64,000 bases of DNA from Bacteroidota bacterium (lineage in GTDB: Bacteria; Bacteroidota; Bacteroidia; Flavobacteriales_D; Sanyastnellaceae), in assembly GCA_027622975.1 (NCBI GenBank), contig JAQBVN010000007.1, positions 1 through 64,000 of the forward strand, read 5' to 3'. Numbering within the stretch: position 1 is the stretch's first letter; every line of letters starts with the position of its first letter. Under the pieces are notes generated by a model. That model was not told where the DNA came from. It ran no database searches and was given only the letters and a program-made list of their open reading frames with translations. The translations under genes were made by a program, and so were the position numbers. Of the stretch, positions 36,159 to 45,445 are shown one piece after another.

Positions 36159-38165
36159 ATGCTTCATTTGATTAACCTTGGGGTACATTTTGGGGATCGA
36201 ACCCTTTTTTCAGGCTTGGACTTGGCGATTGGCGTCAAGGACCGCATCGGCCTGGTGGGGAGAAACGGAGCCGGGAAATCCACCCTGTTGAAAATCATCG
36301 CGGGAATTCAGAGACCAAGTGAAGGCCAGGTAAGTTCACCCAAGGACTATCGCATTGGGTATCTCCCACAGGAGATGGAGCACGAGGACCAGGCGACAGT
36401 GTTGGAAGTGGCCATGCAGGCCTTCGAGGAAGTCAATGCCGTGGAGCGGCGTTTGGAGCGTTTGACGGAGGAAGTGAGTACGCGAACGGATTACGAAAGT
36501 GAGTCCTATGCTCAGTTGATTCAAGATCTCAGCGATGCCAACGAACGACTCGATGCGCTCGGTGCATCCAACACCGAGGAGCAGGCGCACCGCATCTTGC
36601 AAGGACTTGGGTTCCTCCAAACCGACGTGAACCGAGTCATGGGTGAGTTCAGTGGTGGATGGAAAATGCGGGGCGAGTTGGCCAAGCTGCTCTTGATGCA
36701 GCCTGACCTGCTGTTGCTCGATGAGCCGACCAACCACCTCGACATTGAAAGCATCGAGTGGTTGGAGGCGTTTTTGCTCCACCACCCCGGCGCCATCATG
36801 CTCATCTCGCATGACAGGGTGTTCCTCGATACGCTAACCAAACGAACCGTTGAACTCGGTGGTGTGAAGTTGTATGACTTCAAGGGTGCGTACAGCGCCT
36901 ATCAGGTTTGGCGAGAGGAAGAACGAGAGCGGCAAGAACAAGCGGCCAAAAATCAACAGAAATACATCCAAGACACCGAGCAACTCATCAACAAATTCCG
37001 GGCGAAGAAGAACAAAGCCGCCTTTGCCCAAGGCCTCATGAAGAAATTGGATCGTCTCGAGCGCATCGAAGTCGATGCCGCGGAGAACATGCAAATCAAA
37101 TTTCGCTTTCCTCCTGCGCCCCGATCAGGCAAGGTAATTTTTGAAGCAAAAACCGTCAAAAAGGCCTTTGGAGACTTGGTGGTGTTTGAGGGGTTGGATT
37201 TCATCATGGCGCGTCAAGAAAAAGTGGCGCTTGTGGGAAAGAATGGCGCCGGAAAGACCACCTTGACCCGAATGCTGTTGCGTCGAGAAGCTTGCACGGC
37301 CGGCGAATTGAACATTGGCCACAATGTGGACATTGGGTACTACGCTCAAAACCAAACCGACGAACTTCACGGTGATCTTACCGTTCTGGAAACCCTGGAA
37401 GAAGTTGCCGTTGGCGACGTTCGTAAACACCTGCGCGCTTTGCTTGGCGCCTTCTTGTTTTCAGGGGAGGATGTCGACAAGAAAGTGAAAGTGCTGTCAG
37501 GGGGCGAGAAAGCGCGTTTGGCCTTGTGCAAGTTGCTGTTGCATCCATACAACGTGCTGATCTTGGACGAGCCTACCAATCACCTCGATCTCAAAAGCAA
37601 GGCCGTGCTGAAGGAGGCCCTTCAAGCTTTCGACGGCTCCCTCGTGGTGGTCTCACACGACCGTGATTTCTTAAGTGAGATGACCCAATGGGTCTACGAA
37701 GTGACTCCACGGGGCTTGACGCAGTACATCGGGGACATCAAGGCATTTTTGCATGAGAAGCACGCCACCAGCATCACGGCCTACGAAGCCAACAAAACGG
37801 TCAAGGTGAGCCAAACCTCTCGACGAGATGCTGGGACAGCCCCAAACCAAGAACGAAGCCAAGGAGGATCGGTTAAAGACGGAGTGGATGGAACGACAGG
37901 AGAGGATTACAAAGCCCGAAAGCAGCGCGAGAAAGATGTGAGAAAAGCCAAAAACGCAGTCGATCGCCTCGAGAAAAAAGTCATAGAACTTGAAGAAAAA
38001 CTGGCCCGACACAACCAGGCCATGGCTGAAACAGATCCTTCGGATCGAAGCAAAATCGCCGAACTAGCCTACGCCTACGATGCCATCCAACAGGACATGC
38101 AGGATCACATCAACCAATGGGAAAAGGCACTTGAAACATTGGAAGGCCTGGAGACGGAGTCGTGA
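36159..38165 (+). CDS. ABC-F family ATPase
   Basis: A 668-residue soluble protein with two ABC ATPase domains and no membrane helices. Walker A sites are GRNGAGKST (about 36) and GKNGAGKTT (about 362); signatures are FSGGWKMR (about 165) and LSGGEKAR (about 463); Walker B sites are LLLLDEPTNHLD and VLILDEPTNHLD. The inter-domain linker is charged and basic (KNQQKYIQDTEQLINKFRAKKNKA), and the C-terminus is a coiled coil (about 580-665). ABC-F proteins act on the ribosome in translation or drug resistance; this one resembles the Uup/YdiF type with C-terminal extension. The gene is alone, after the T9SS terminator. Confidence 0.9.
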   Translation: MLHLINLGVHFGDRTLFSGLDLAIGVKDRIGLVGRNGAGKSTLLKIIAGIQRPSEGQVSSPKDYRIGYLPQEMEHEDQATVLEVAMQAFEEVNAVERRLERLTEEVSTRTDYESESYAQLIQDLSDANERLDALGASNTEEQAHRILQGLGFLQTDVNRVMGEFSGGWKMRGELAKLLLMQPDLLLLDEPTNHLDIESIEWLEAFLLHHPGAIMLISHDRVFLDTLTKRTVELGGVKLYDFKGAYSAYQVWREEERERQEQAAKNQQKYIQDTEQLINKFRAKKNKAAFAQGLMKKLDRLERIEVDAAENMQIKFRFPPAPRSGKVIFEAKTVKKAFGDLVVFEGLDFIMARQEKVALVGKNGAGKTTLTRMLLRREACTAGELNIGHNVDIGYYAQNQTDELHGDLTVLETLEEVAVGDVRKHLRALLGAFLFSGEDVDKKVKVLSGGEKARLALCKLLLHPYNVLILDEPTNHLDLKSKAVLKEALQAFDGSLVVVSHDRDFLSEMTQWVYEVTPRGLTQYIGDIKAFLHEKHATSITAYEANKTVKVSQTSRRDAGTAPNQERSQGGSVKDGVDGTTGEDYKARKQREKDVRKAKNAVDRLEKKVIELEEKLARHNQAMAETDPSDRSKIAELAYAYDAIQQDMQDHINQWEKALETLEGLETES

Positions 38166-38170
38166 GTCCC

Positions 38171-39232
38171 TCAGTTGGCAGCGCCTCCCACAAATGATCG
38201 CCACTTGTCAAGAACTGCGGACATGTCCTCGGGCAGGTCTGAATTGAAATGCATGCGCTCTTGCGTACCGGGGTGCGTGAATCCCAAGGTTTTGGCATGA
38301 AGAGCCTGACGAGGAAGTGCGTCGAACATGTTCCTCAAAAAGGCGTTGTATTTCCCACCAGGAGCCCCCTTCACGGCCACATTCCCTCCGTAGACAGGGT
38401 CACCAAACAGTGGATGGCCGATGAACTGCATGTGCACCCGAATTTGGTGCGTGCGGCCTGTCTCGAGTTTGCACTCGACCAAGGTCACGGGTCCCATGCG
38501 CTCCAACACCCGGTAATGGGTGATCGCGTGCTTGCCTTCTCGACCCTCTGGAAATACTTGCTGCACCCTTCGGTCGCGAAGAGAGCGTCCCACATGGCCC
38601 TCAACCGTCCCATCTGCAGAGACATCCCCCCAGACCAAGGCCCAATATCGTCGCTCCACGGATCGCTCAAAAAACTGTTCGCTTAAATCAGTCAACGCCC
38701 GCTCTGATTTTCCAAGAACCATCAATCCCGTGGTATCCTTGTCTAGCCTGTGCACCAAGCCAGGTCTAGGTTCAGGACTGTTGGGGAGCGAGGGCAACGA
38801 TTGAAAATGGTGCAACACACCGTTGACCAAGGTTCCGGTGTAATTCCCGTGACCAGGGTGGACCACCAGATTCATTGGTTTGTTGATGACCAACAATTCC
38901 GCATCCTCATGGACGATGTCCAAATCCATAGGCTCCGGCAGGAGCTCAAATTCAAACACAGGTTGAGGAAGCTCCACCGTGACAACATCCCCCGGTTTCA
39001 CTTTGTGATTGCTCTTGACCGGGGCGCCATTGACGCGAACATATCCTGATTTGGCCGCAGTTTGAAGCTTGTTTCTGGACAAATGAGCCACCAAATTGAT
39101 GATGAATTTGTCGACGCGGAGTGGAGACTGCCCCGGATCCGCGACCAAACGATGATGCTCAAACAGCTCTTCACCTCCATCCTCCTCATCCCGATTCTCG
39201 GGACGATACGAATCCATTCCTTCCGGCCTCAT
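38171..39232 (-). CDS. rluD: RluD-type 23S rRNA pseudouridine synthase
   Basis: A 353-residue RluA-family pseudouridine synthase. An S4 RNA-binding domain (LRVDKFIINLVAHLSRNKLQTAAKSG, about 35-90) precedes the catalytic domain with the aspartate motif HRLDKDTTGLMV (about 165) and later RRYWALVWG and GRTHQIRVHMQFIGHP (about 260). RluD-type enzymes modify U1911, U1915 and U1917 of 23S rRNA. I chose the ATG at 39232, which overlaps the upstream stop codon by 4 bases; an ATG at 39217 is the alternative. It is the last gene of the purL-PASTA-cargo operon. Confidence 0.93.
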   Translation of the reverse strand: MRPEGMDSYRPENRDEEDGGEELFEHHRLVADPGQSPLRVDKFIINLVAHLSRNKLQTAAKSGYVRVNGAPVKSNHKVKPGDVVTVELPQPVFEFELLPEPMDLDIVHEDAELLVINKPMNLVVHPGHGNYTGTLVNGVLHHFQSLPSLPNSPEPRPGLVHRLDKDTTGLMVLGKSERALTDLSEQFFERSVERRYWALVWGDVSADGTVEGHVGRSLRDRRVQQVFPEGREGKHAITHYRVLERMGPVTLVECKLETGRTHQIRVHMQFIGHPLFGDPVYGGNVAVKGAPGGKYNAFLRNMFDALPRQALHAKTLGFTHPGTQERMHFNSDLPEDMSAVLDKWRSFVGGAAN

Positions 39233-41187
39233 GGATTGGCAATCCATCGGGTGGTCCATGTGCGGCCATGCTCATCGCGACCCACCAAAAGATACATGCC
39301 TGGCACATCGGTTTGCCAAGTCAGTAGGCCTGGCTGACAACGGGGAAGATCGGCCACCCATTGTCCCCGGATGTCCATGACACGAATGTCCGTGACGGAC
39401 GACAACCGCAGATGGCATGTGTGCCGACCCGGATTTGGAAACACCTCGGGAGCTCGGGTGGCCCGATGTTCGGAGGTTGAAGTCACCAGCTCCTTTCCTG
39501 CCCTCAAGACGGGACGAATCATCAAAGACCCCGAAATGGTCGATTGTTGCCAACCGAGAGAGGGAAATTTGTACCACAGATGGTCCGGGTTGGTGTTGGT
39601 TGTTTTGTCCAAACCCAAGTTGAGACGAGTGTCCTCTTGCTGAAGCAATCCCACGAAAACCGTCCCGTCGACAGGTACGGGCGCATCGAGCGGATAATAG
39701 ACAAAATCGTCATAGCCATCTGTGAAATACGTCGGCTGATGCAATTGATATTGCTCCCCCAAATCACCCCCAGGGGCAGCCCCTCCTTGTGGATCTGAAC
39801 CTCGAACCTTCAACACAAACGTATCGCCCGAGGCATCGTCAAAGAAAGGTGTGAAATGGATCAACACACCATCCAAGGTGTCTGGTTGTTGAATCTCAAA
39901 TCGCACCGCCAATTCGCCACCAATACCATCCAAGGCATAGGCCTTCTCCGCCGAGCCATCATCGTATGCGTAGTAATCGCGAAATGTTTGGACATGCACA
40001 AGGCTGTCGTTGTCTACAATACCAGCTTGGTTGGTCCCATTGCCCCCTCCAACCTCAGTTTCCCACAGGCTGACATGAAAGGTCGCGAAGGTGTCGCTCA
40101 CAGCAGGGTTGAAAAGCTGACCAAAAATCTCCATTTCCCCGATGTAGTCGGTTTCGAACAGCCCCGTCACCCCGTTGTTGGGGATGTTCCCCGGAGGAGG
40201 GGTGTATTCGGACACATTGCCCAACTCATCGACCCGCTGCACCTTCAGACCGATGCCCTGCTGGCTGTTGCTCGCTAAGCCAAAACTGCGGTGCGTGGTG
40301 ACCACCTCGTCCGCCACATAGAGGCCAGGCGTTTCCTTGTAATGAGGCCAAGGCATGGCCGTCCAGGGGTACACCAAAAAACTCGAGGGAGTGGACACAA
40401 AAGCTATCTCCTCTTCTTCAGGCATCGGCGTCATGCCGTTGGCGCGCACCGACACGTAATCCACATGCCAGGTGTCCACATTGCCCTCGAGAGACCCGTA
40501 ATTCCTGAAACGAAATTGGAAATCGTTGTGGAAGTATTCCGGCCCGACAATGGGGATGGTGACGGATGAAAAGGCGGTGTCGTCGTCCACACCTTCGGTT
40601 GACCAAACCCAGCGCCACGGATCTCCTTGGGCGACACTCGTTCGAAACTCCACAATCAAGGAATCTTCTCCGGCATCTGCACCATTGGCCACCCCACCAC
40701 TTTGGAACCAAAACGTCAAAGCCACGCTATCGCTGGGGTCTAGGTCGTTGCCGAGCAACAAACGGCGGGAGGTCAAGGTGTCGGCATACCCCACGGGATT
40801 GGCCGGATTGATTGCGTATGGACGCCCACCACCATCCATGCCTTCCAACGTGGCACACCCCACCGTGGGTGGGTCCAAGGCCAGAGTCATGGTGCGACGA
40901 ACGGGGCTGGGCTCCCAACGTTTGGCATTCACAGGCGCATCCTCGTGGTACAAACTGGGCCATGAAAAATCGTCCACGAAAGGCAATCCCAAAGGAGGAA
41001 GCAACGTGCCACCCCCCTTGACCACCGCACCAGCCTTTGCCCCACGCTTGACCGGCACAGCCATCAAGTCCAATTCCAGTTCCGTCGGATGCTGGGCTGA
41101 GGCGGCGACACCCAACCATGCCAACATCCACGCCCCGAGCATCCGAGACATCCACCCCACCCTCTCAAAAGCTTCGAGTTTACGCAT
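39229..41187 (-). CDS. Secreted protein with a T9SS type A C-terminal sorting domain
   Basis: A 652-residue exported protein. A signal peptide (about 1-31, ending AASAQ) is followed by strand-rich domains with long stretches of WYDF-rich, Asp-rich beta sequence (for example DDFSWPSLY, FQFRFRNYGSLEGNVDTWHVDYVSV), compatible with jelly-roll modules. The end is a T9SS sorting domain: EVFPNPGRHTCHLRL, an IRVMDIRGQWV strand and a final WQTDVPGMYLLVG strand with positively charged end (about 570-652). Such CTDs send proteins through the T9SS in this window. No catalytic site was recognised. Its start is uncertain (41187, 41151 or 41229 are possible). Confidence 0.8.
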   Translation of the reverse strand: MRKLEAFERVGWMSRMLGAWMLAWLGVAASAQHPTELELDLMAVPVKRGAKAGAVVKGGGTLLPPLGLPFVDDFSWPSLYHEDAPVNAKRWEPSPVRRTMTLALDPPTVGCATLEGMDGGGRPYAINPANPVGYADTLTSRRLLLGNDLDPSDSVALTFWFQSGGVANGADAGEDSLIVEFRTSVAQGDPWRWVWSTEGVDDDTAFSSVTIPIVGPEYFHNDFQFRFRNYGSLEGNVDTWHVDYVSVRANGMTPMPEEEEIAFVSTPSSFLVYPWTAMPWPHYKETPGLYVADEVVTTHRSFGLASNSQQGIGLKVQRVDELGNVSEYTPPPGNIPNNGVTGLFETDYIGEMEIFGQLFNPAVSDTFATFHVSLWETEVGGGNGTNQAGIVDNDSLVHVQTFRDYYAYDDGSAEKAYALDGIGGELAVRFEIQQPDTLDGVLIHFTPFFDDASGDTFVLKVRGSDPQGGAAPGGDLGEQYQLHQPTYFTDGYDDFVYYPLDAPVPVDGTVFVGLLQQEDTRLNLGLDKTTNTNPDHLWYKFPSLGWQQSTISGSLMIRPVLRAGKELVTSTSEHRATRAPEVFPNPGRHTCHLRLSSVTDIRVMDIRGQWVADLPRCQPGLLTWQTDVPGMYLLVGRDEHGRTWTTRWIANP

Positions 41188-41263
41188 ACCTCCCTTCAAC
41201 GGACGTTGTTGCCCATTCGTACGCGCCATGCCAAAAAAGTTGGTCCAATTCATCCCGAGTCTT

Positions 41264-42013
41264 TCAATGCTTGCCAAGATACAAGTCAATGGCCGTCCCT
41301 TCCCGAATTTTGGGCTGATCCATCGGTGAGGCATCCTGAGAAACCACGACCGCCAGAGACGAATCGAGTGCTGTGAGAATGTCGTCACCAAAAGCCACAT
41401 CGCCCACAGACAACTTGCGGCGCAACAAGACATCTTGGGCCTCTCTCAACGAGAGTCCCACCAACCAAGGCACTCCCACCTCGCGGGTCCCGGCCACACC
41501 CACGACCAGGGAGAGCCGACTCCCCTTGGGAAGACGATCGTCGGGTTGAACCCTTTTTCCCTTGTGTTCGACGCGCAATGCCTTGCCCATCAGCAAGCCA
41601 TGGGCCTCCTCGCGAATGTGTACGTCAAAACCACGGGTGGTCAGGATTCGCTCAGCCAATTTGGCGTCCTGACCCTCTTGAATGCCCACACGCTCAGAAG
41701 GTGGCGTGATTCGATAAGTCGTCAAAAGCACCTTTCGCCCCACCTTCACCGCACTGCCGGGGGGAGGGAACTGGTCGACAACCTGACCGGGCTTTCCTCC
41801 CGCAGCATAAATCGAATCTTGCATCACCGCCTCCAAGCCCAAGCCTGAGAGAATGACCTGAGCCTCATCGCGGTCGACACCAGTAACTTCGGGGACCTCA
41901 CGCTCTGCGGACGGCTGGCTGTACACCCGAAGCCACAACATCGTGCCACCAATCAGCACACCCCACGCTGCTGCGAGGAGTCCGATGTGCCTCACCCAGG
42001 GGCGCCAATTCAT
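41264..42013 (-). CDS. Membrane-anchored PASTA-domain protein
   Basis: A 249-residue protein with one N-terminal membrane helix (LLAAAWGVLIGGTMLWL, about 11-27) and three consecutive PASTA-like domains in the periplasm (starting near EVPEVTGVDRDEA, SERVGIQEGQDAK and EVGVPWLVGLSLREA). PASTA domains bind peptidoglycan or muropeptides in some proteins. Here there is no kinase or transpeptidase domain, so it is a stand-alone PASTA protein, a type I recall in Bacteroidota just before rluD. It overlaps the purL stop codon by 4 bases. Confidence 0.85.
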   Translation of the reverse strand: MNWRPWVRHIGLLAAAWGVLIGGTMLWLRVYSQPSAEREVPEVTGVDRDEAQVILSGLGLEAVMQDSIYAAGGKPGQVVDQFPPPGSAVKVGRKVLLTTYRITPPSERVGIQEGQDAKLAERILTTRGFDVHIREEAHGLLMGKALRVEHKGKRVQPDDRLPKGSRLSLVVGVAGTREVGVPWLVGLSLREAQDVLLRRKLSVGDVAFGDDILTALDSSLAVVVSQDASPMDQPKIREGTAIDLYLGKH

Positions 42014-44256
42014 GCTTCTTCCAACATTTCCTCCAAGGCGTTGTCGTAGTATGCCCGGAGTTCGTCGCAAAACCCAAACGACGCATCGTCCACCACAATT
42101 TTGCCTTTGGTCACATGACCGAGCAAGGTGGCCGATACGCCATGTGCATCACACACATCGAAGAAATCATCTTGGTCCTCCTCTCGAAGCGACACCACAG
42201 CCCTTCCCTGGCCTTCCCCAAAGAGAAAACCGTCGATCCTGACTTCATCATCTGTCACAATGTCAAATCCAAGACCCCCTGGCATGGCCATTTCCAACAA
42301 GGTCACAAACAATCCCCCATCAGCCACATCGTGGGACGCAGCAGCGAGCTGCTTTTGGGCGATATCCCTCAAGCAGGCGTGCAACTTGCCCTCATGTTCC
42401 AGGTCGAAGTAGGGAGCCGGTGAACGCTGGATGCCCACCACATTGGCGAGGTACTCCGAAGCGTTGATACAACCTGTGGAAGGGCCCAGCAAGAAAATCA
42501 ACTCCCCCTTTTCTTGAAAGTTCAACCCGGTATGATGCTGGCGATCATGCATCACGCCGACCATGCCAATGGTGGGCGTCGGGAACACGGCCTTGGCACT
42601 TCCGTCAGGGTTGGCGGTTTGGTTGTAAAAACTCACGTTGCCCCCTGTGACGGGTGTGTTGAAATGTCGACAGGCACGACCCATCCCTTGAATGGCGCCG
42701 ACAAATTGCCAATACACCTCAGGATTGTAGGGATTGCCGAAGTTCAAACAATTGGTGATCGCACTGGGCTCGGCACCCGTGCAGCTGATGTTACGAGCCG
42801 CCTCTGCGACTGCGATTGCCGTGCCAATCTCGGGATCCGCTTCGACGTAGCGCGCGTTGCAGTCAACCGTGAGCGCCAGTGCCTTTTGAGTTCCCCGCAC
42901 CGAGACCACCCCAGCATCCGATGGCCGGTTGGTGGATCGGTTGATGGTGCCTACCATGCTGTCGTATTGTTCCCAAACCCATCGCTTGGAGGCAATGTTG
43001 GGCAGGCACACGAGCTTGTGGGCAATGTCGACACATTCTTGAATTGTGGGGACAGGCACACTGGCGGGGTCAAACCTTTGAGCATCCGCATACCAAGCTG
43101 GCTGGCGATACTCCCTGTCGTACACAGGGGCGCCTCCCCCCAAAACCAGAGTCGAACCTGGAACATCACCCACGAGCTCTCCATGCATGAAGTACCGAAT
43201 GCGGTCTCCCTCCGTCACCTCACCAATGTGCTCAGCGTGAAGGTCCCACTTGTCAAAAATGGCCTTAACCTCCTCCTCGTGTCCATTCCGAACGACGACC
43301 AACATGCGCTCCTGCGATTCGCTCAACAAGATCTCGAAAGGCTCCATATCCTCTTGGCGCAGAGGAACGCGGTCGAGATGAATGTCCATGCCAACATCTC
43401 CTGCAGCACTCATTTCGGAAGTCGAGCATGTGATGCCGGCAGCACCCATGTCTTGCATCCCGACCACAGCATTGGTCTGGCTCAGTTCAAGCGTCGCCTC
43501 GAGGAGGAGTTTCTCTTGGAAAGGATCTCCGACTTGAACGGAAGGCAAGTCATTGGCACTTTCTTCCGTGATGTCCTTCGAGGCAAAGGAGGCCCCCTGA
43601 ATTCCATCCTTTCCCGTCGCGGACCCCACAATGTACACGGGGTTTCCGGGGCCTGAAGCCGTGGCAGAGATGATTTTGTCAGATTCGAGAATTCCCACGG
43701 ACATCGCATTGACCAGGGGGTTGACTTGGTACGACTTGTCAAAGAAGACCTCGCCACCCACAATGGGGATGCCAAAACTGTTTCCGTAATCGCCGATTCC
43801 CTTCACCACACCTTCGAGCAACCACTTGGTGCGAGGATTGCTGAGCTCGCCAAAGCGCAGGCTGTTCAACTGTGCGATGGGGCGTGCCCCCATGGTGAAA
43901 ATGTCCCGGTTGATCCCGCCCACCCCTGTGGCGGCACCCTGGTAGGGCTCAATAGCCGAAGGGTGGTTGTGACTTTCGATTTTGAATGCACATCCGAGGC
44001 CGTCCCCGATGTCCACAATTCCGGCATTCTCTTCTCCCGCCTTGACGAGCATGTGAGGACCGTCCTTGGGCAAGGTCTTCAACCATTTGATGGAGTTCTT
44101 GTACGAGCAGTGCTCGCTCCACATCACGGAGTACACACACATTTCAGTGAAGTTGGGAGTGCGACCGAGGATTTCCTTGATTTGATCAAACTCCTCGGGA
44201 AGCAAGCCCATGTCTTGAGCTTGTTCGAGGGTGGCTGGGGCAATGGAGGCCTTCAT
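42010..44256 (-). CDS. purL: Phosphoribosylformylglycinamidine synthase subunit PurL (small type)
   Basis: A 748-residue ATP-dependent enzyme of purine synthesis (FGAR to FGAM) with the PurM-like fold repeated. Recognisable segments are FTEMCVYSVMWSEHCSYKNS (about 35), the nucleotide-binding KIESHNHPSAIEPYQGAATGVGG (about 90), GVVKGIGDYGNSFGIPIVGG, and a second PurM-like half with NCLNFGNPYNPEVYWQF. This is the small PurL that needs separate PurS and PurQ subunits; neither is in the window. The start at 44256 was chosen because an upstream start at 44295 falls inside the -7 box. It is first in the operon with the PASTA gene, cargo and rluD. Confidence 0.95.
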   Translation of the reverse strand: MKASIAPATLEQAQDMGLLPEEFDQIKEILGRTPNFTEMCVYSVMWSEHCSYKNSIKWLKTLPKDGPHMLVKAGEENAGIVDIGDGLGCAFKIESHNHPSAIEPYQGAATGVGGINRDIFTMGARPIAQLNSLRFGELSNPRTKWLLEGVVKGIGDYGNSFGIPIVGGEVFFDKSYQVNPLVNAMSVGILESDKIISATASGPGNPVYIVGSATGKDGIQGASFASKDITEESANDLPSVQVGDPFQEKLLLEATLELSQTNAVVGMQDMGAAGITCSTSEMSAAGDVGMDIHLDRVPLRQEDMEPFEILLSESQERMLVVVRNGHEEEVKAIFDKWDLHAEHIGEVTEGDRIRYFMHGELVGDVPGSTLVLGGGAPVYDREYRQPAWYADAQRFDPASVPVPTIQECVDIAHKLVCLPNIASKRWVWEQYDSMVGTINRSTNRPSDAGVVSVRGTQKALALTVDCNARYVEADPEIGTAIAVAEAARNISCTGAEPSAITNCLNFGNPYNPEVYWQFVGAIQGMGRACRHFNTPVTGGNVSFYNQTANPDGSAKAVFPTPTIGMVGVMHDRQHHTGLNFQEKGELIFLLGPSTGCINASEYLANVVGIQRSPAPYFDLEHEGKLHACLRDIAQKQLAAASHDVADGGLFVTLLEMAMPGGLGFDIVTDDEVRIDGFLFGEGQGRAVVSLREEDQDDFFDVCDAHGVSATLLGHVTKGKIVVDDASFGFCDELRAYYDNALEEMLEEA

Positions 44257-44292
44257 GAATGGCAGCAAATGGGTGGTTTCGCGAATCAAGCC

Positions 44293-44300
44293 CAAAAATA
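44293..44300 (-). promoter_or_regulatory. -7 promoter box of the purL operon
   Basis: TATTTTTG matches TAnnTTTG exactly. It predicts a leader of about 30 bases before the ATG at 44256. The upstream sequence is C/G-rich and shows no clear -33 element. Confidence 0.5.
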
Positions 44301-44443
44301 CTGCGCCCCCGCGCCCTGACCGCCCTTTCCCTCACCCTTTCTACCCATGTTTTCCACGAGCAGTCCCCAGCCTCCGAGACGACCAACGTCCCCACGTGAA
44401 CATTCATGGCCAGAGCGCTCCGTTGCGAGGCCTTGTCATGATG

Positions 44444-44450
44444 TAATTTG
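44444..44450 (+). promoter_or_regulatory. -7-like box abutting the dtd start codon
   Basis: TAATTTG, one base shorter than the consensus, ends 4 bases before the dtd ATG. It shares ATTTGCACCATGCGA with the start of miaB. Confidence 0.4.
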
Positions 44451-44454
44451 CACC

Positions 44455-44907
44455 ATGCGATGTGTCATTCAAAGGGTCAGCCGTGCAGAAGTCCGCATCG
44501 CAGGCGAGGTGGTGGGAAAGATTGAACGAGGCCTTGTGGTCCTTGTTGGCATCGAGGAAGAGGACACCGTGGAGGACGGCGACTGGTTGGCCGCCAAACT
44601 CGCCAAGCTCCGAATCTTCAACGACGCGGAAGGCAAGATGAATGAAGACTTGGCCGACGTCAAGGGTCGATTGTTGGTGGTGAGTCAATTCACCCTTCAC
44701 GCGAAAACCAAAAAAGGCAACCGCCCTTCCTACATCCGAGCTGCCCATCCAGATCACGCCATCCCCCTGTACGAAGCGTTTGTTCTCGCCTGCGAGCGCG
44801 AAACCCAGCAGAAAGTTGAAACTGGACGTTTTGGGGCCATGATGGAGATCGACCTCGTGAATGATGGTCCTGTCACACTTTGGATGGACACCAAAGACAA
44901 GGAATGA
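44455..44907 (+). CDS. dtd: D-aminoacyl-tRNA deacylase
   Basis: A 150-residue DTD enzyme that hydrolyses D-amino acids from mischarged tRNAs. The start MRCVIQRVSRAEV is typical, the catalytic SQFTLHA motif lies near residue 78 and the second active-site motif appears as NDGPVTLWMD near the C-terminus. Length is exactly usual. An upstream in-frame ATG at 44347 is ignored because the family start is at 44455, directly behind a -7-like box. It lies 31 bases before the MazG-like gene and divergent from purL. Confidence 0.96.
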   Translation: MRCVIQRVSRAEVRIAGEVVGKIERGLVVLVGIEEEDTVEDGDWLAAKLAKLRIFNDAEGKMNEDLADVKGRLLVVSQFTLHAKTKKGNRPSYIRAAHPDHAIPLYEAFVLACERETQQKVETGRFGAMMEIDLVNDGPVTLWMDTKDKE

Positions 44908-44938
44908 CTTCAAGATTGACAAACAAACGCGATCAACC

Positions 44939-45307
44939 GTGAAACAAGACCTGCAATTCCCCCCATCCGACGCCCCTGAAACGAGCCTTCGTCAGGCCCA
45001 AGCTCACGTCCACGAATGGATCACAGGCGTAGGAGTTCGGTATTTCAACGAACTGACCAATCTTGCCATCCTGACCGAGGAGGTGGGTGAATTGGCGCGC
45101 ATCATGGCCCGTCGTTACGGCGAACAAAGTGAAAAACCCAGCGATGCTGACAAGGACCTTGGTGACGAGATGGCCGATGTTTTGTGGGTGCTCATGGCTC
45201 TCGCCAACCAATGCGGCATCGACTTGACTTCGGCCTTTCACGCCAACATGAAAAAGAAGTCAGACCGGGACAGCCTGCGACACAAGCACAATCCCAAACT
45301 TTCATGA
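44939..45307 (+). CDS. MazG-like nucleotide pyrophosphohydrolase
   Basis: A 122-residue all-helical protein of the MazG-like superfamily. The metal-binding glutamates are visible in LTEEVGELARIMARRYGEQ (about 46-64) and the following acidic ExxD-type motif in LGDEMADVLWVLMALANQ (about 75-92). Such enzymes remove pyrophosphate from noncanonical or excess NTPs. A GTG at 44939 was chosen since the ATG upstream (44861) lies inside dtd. It probably shares the dtd transcript. Confidence 0.85.
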   Translation: MKQDLQFPPSDAPETSLRQAQAHVHEWITGVGVRYFNELTNLAILTEEVGELARIMARRYGEQSEKPSDADKDLGDEMADVLWVLMALANQCGIDLTSAFHANMKKKSDRDSLRHKHNPKLS

Positions 45308-45445
45308 CTTAGCCCATCAATGGAACTTGGTTTCCCTTTGTGCGCCACCCCATCTCAACCTCTTCTCCCTCTTCGACCCATGCCTGCTCCCTCTCATCCT
45401 CTGTTTCGCCCAATCCTTCAGATTTCCCCATGCCGCACGGGTCGC

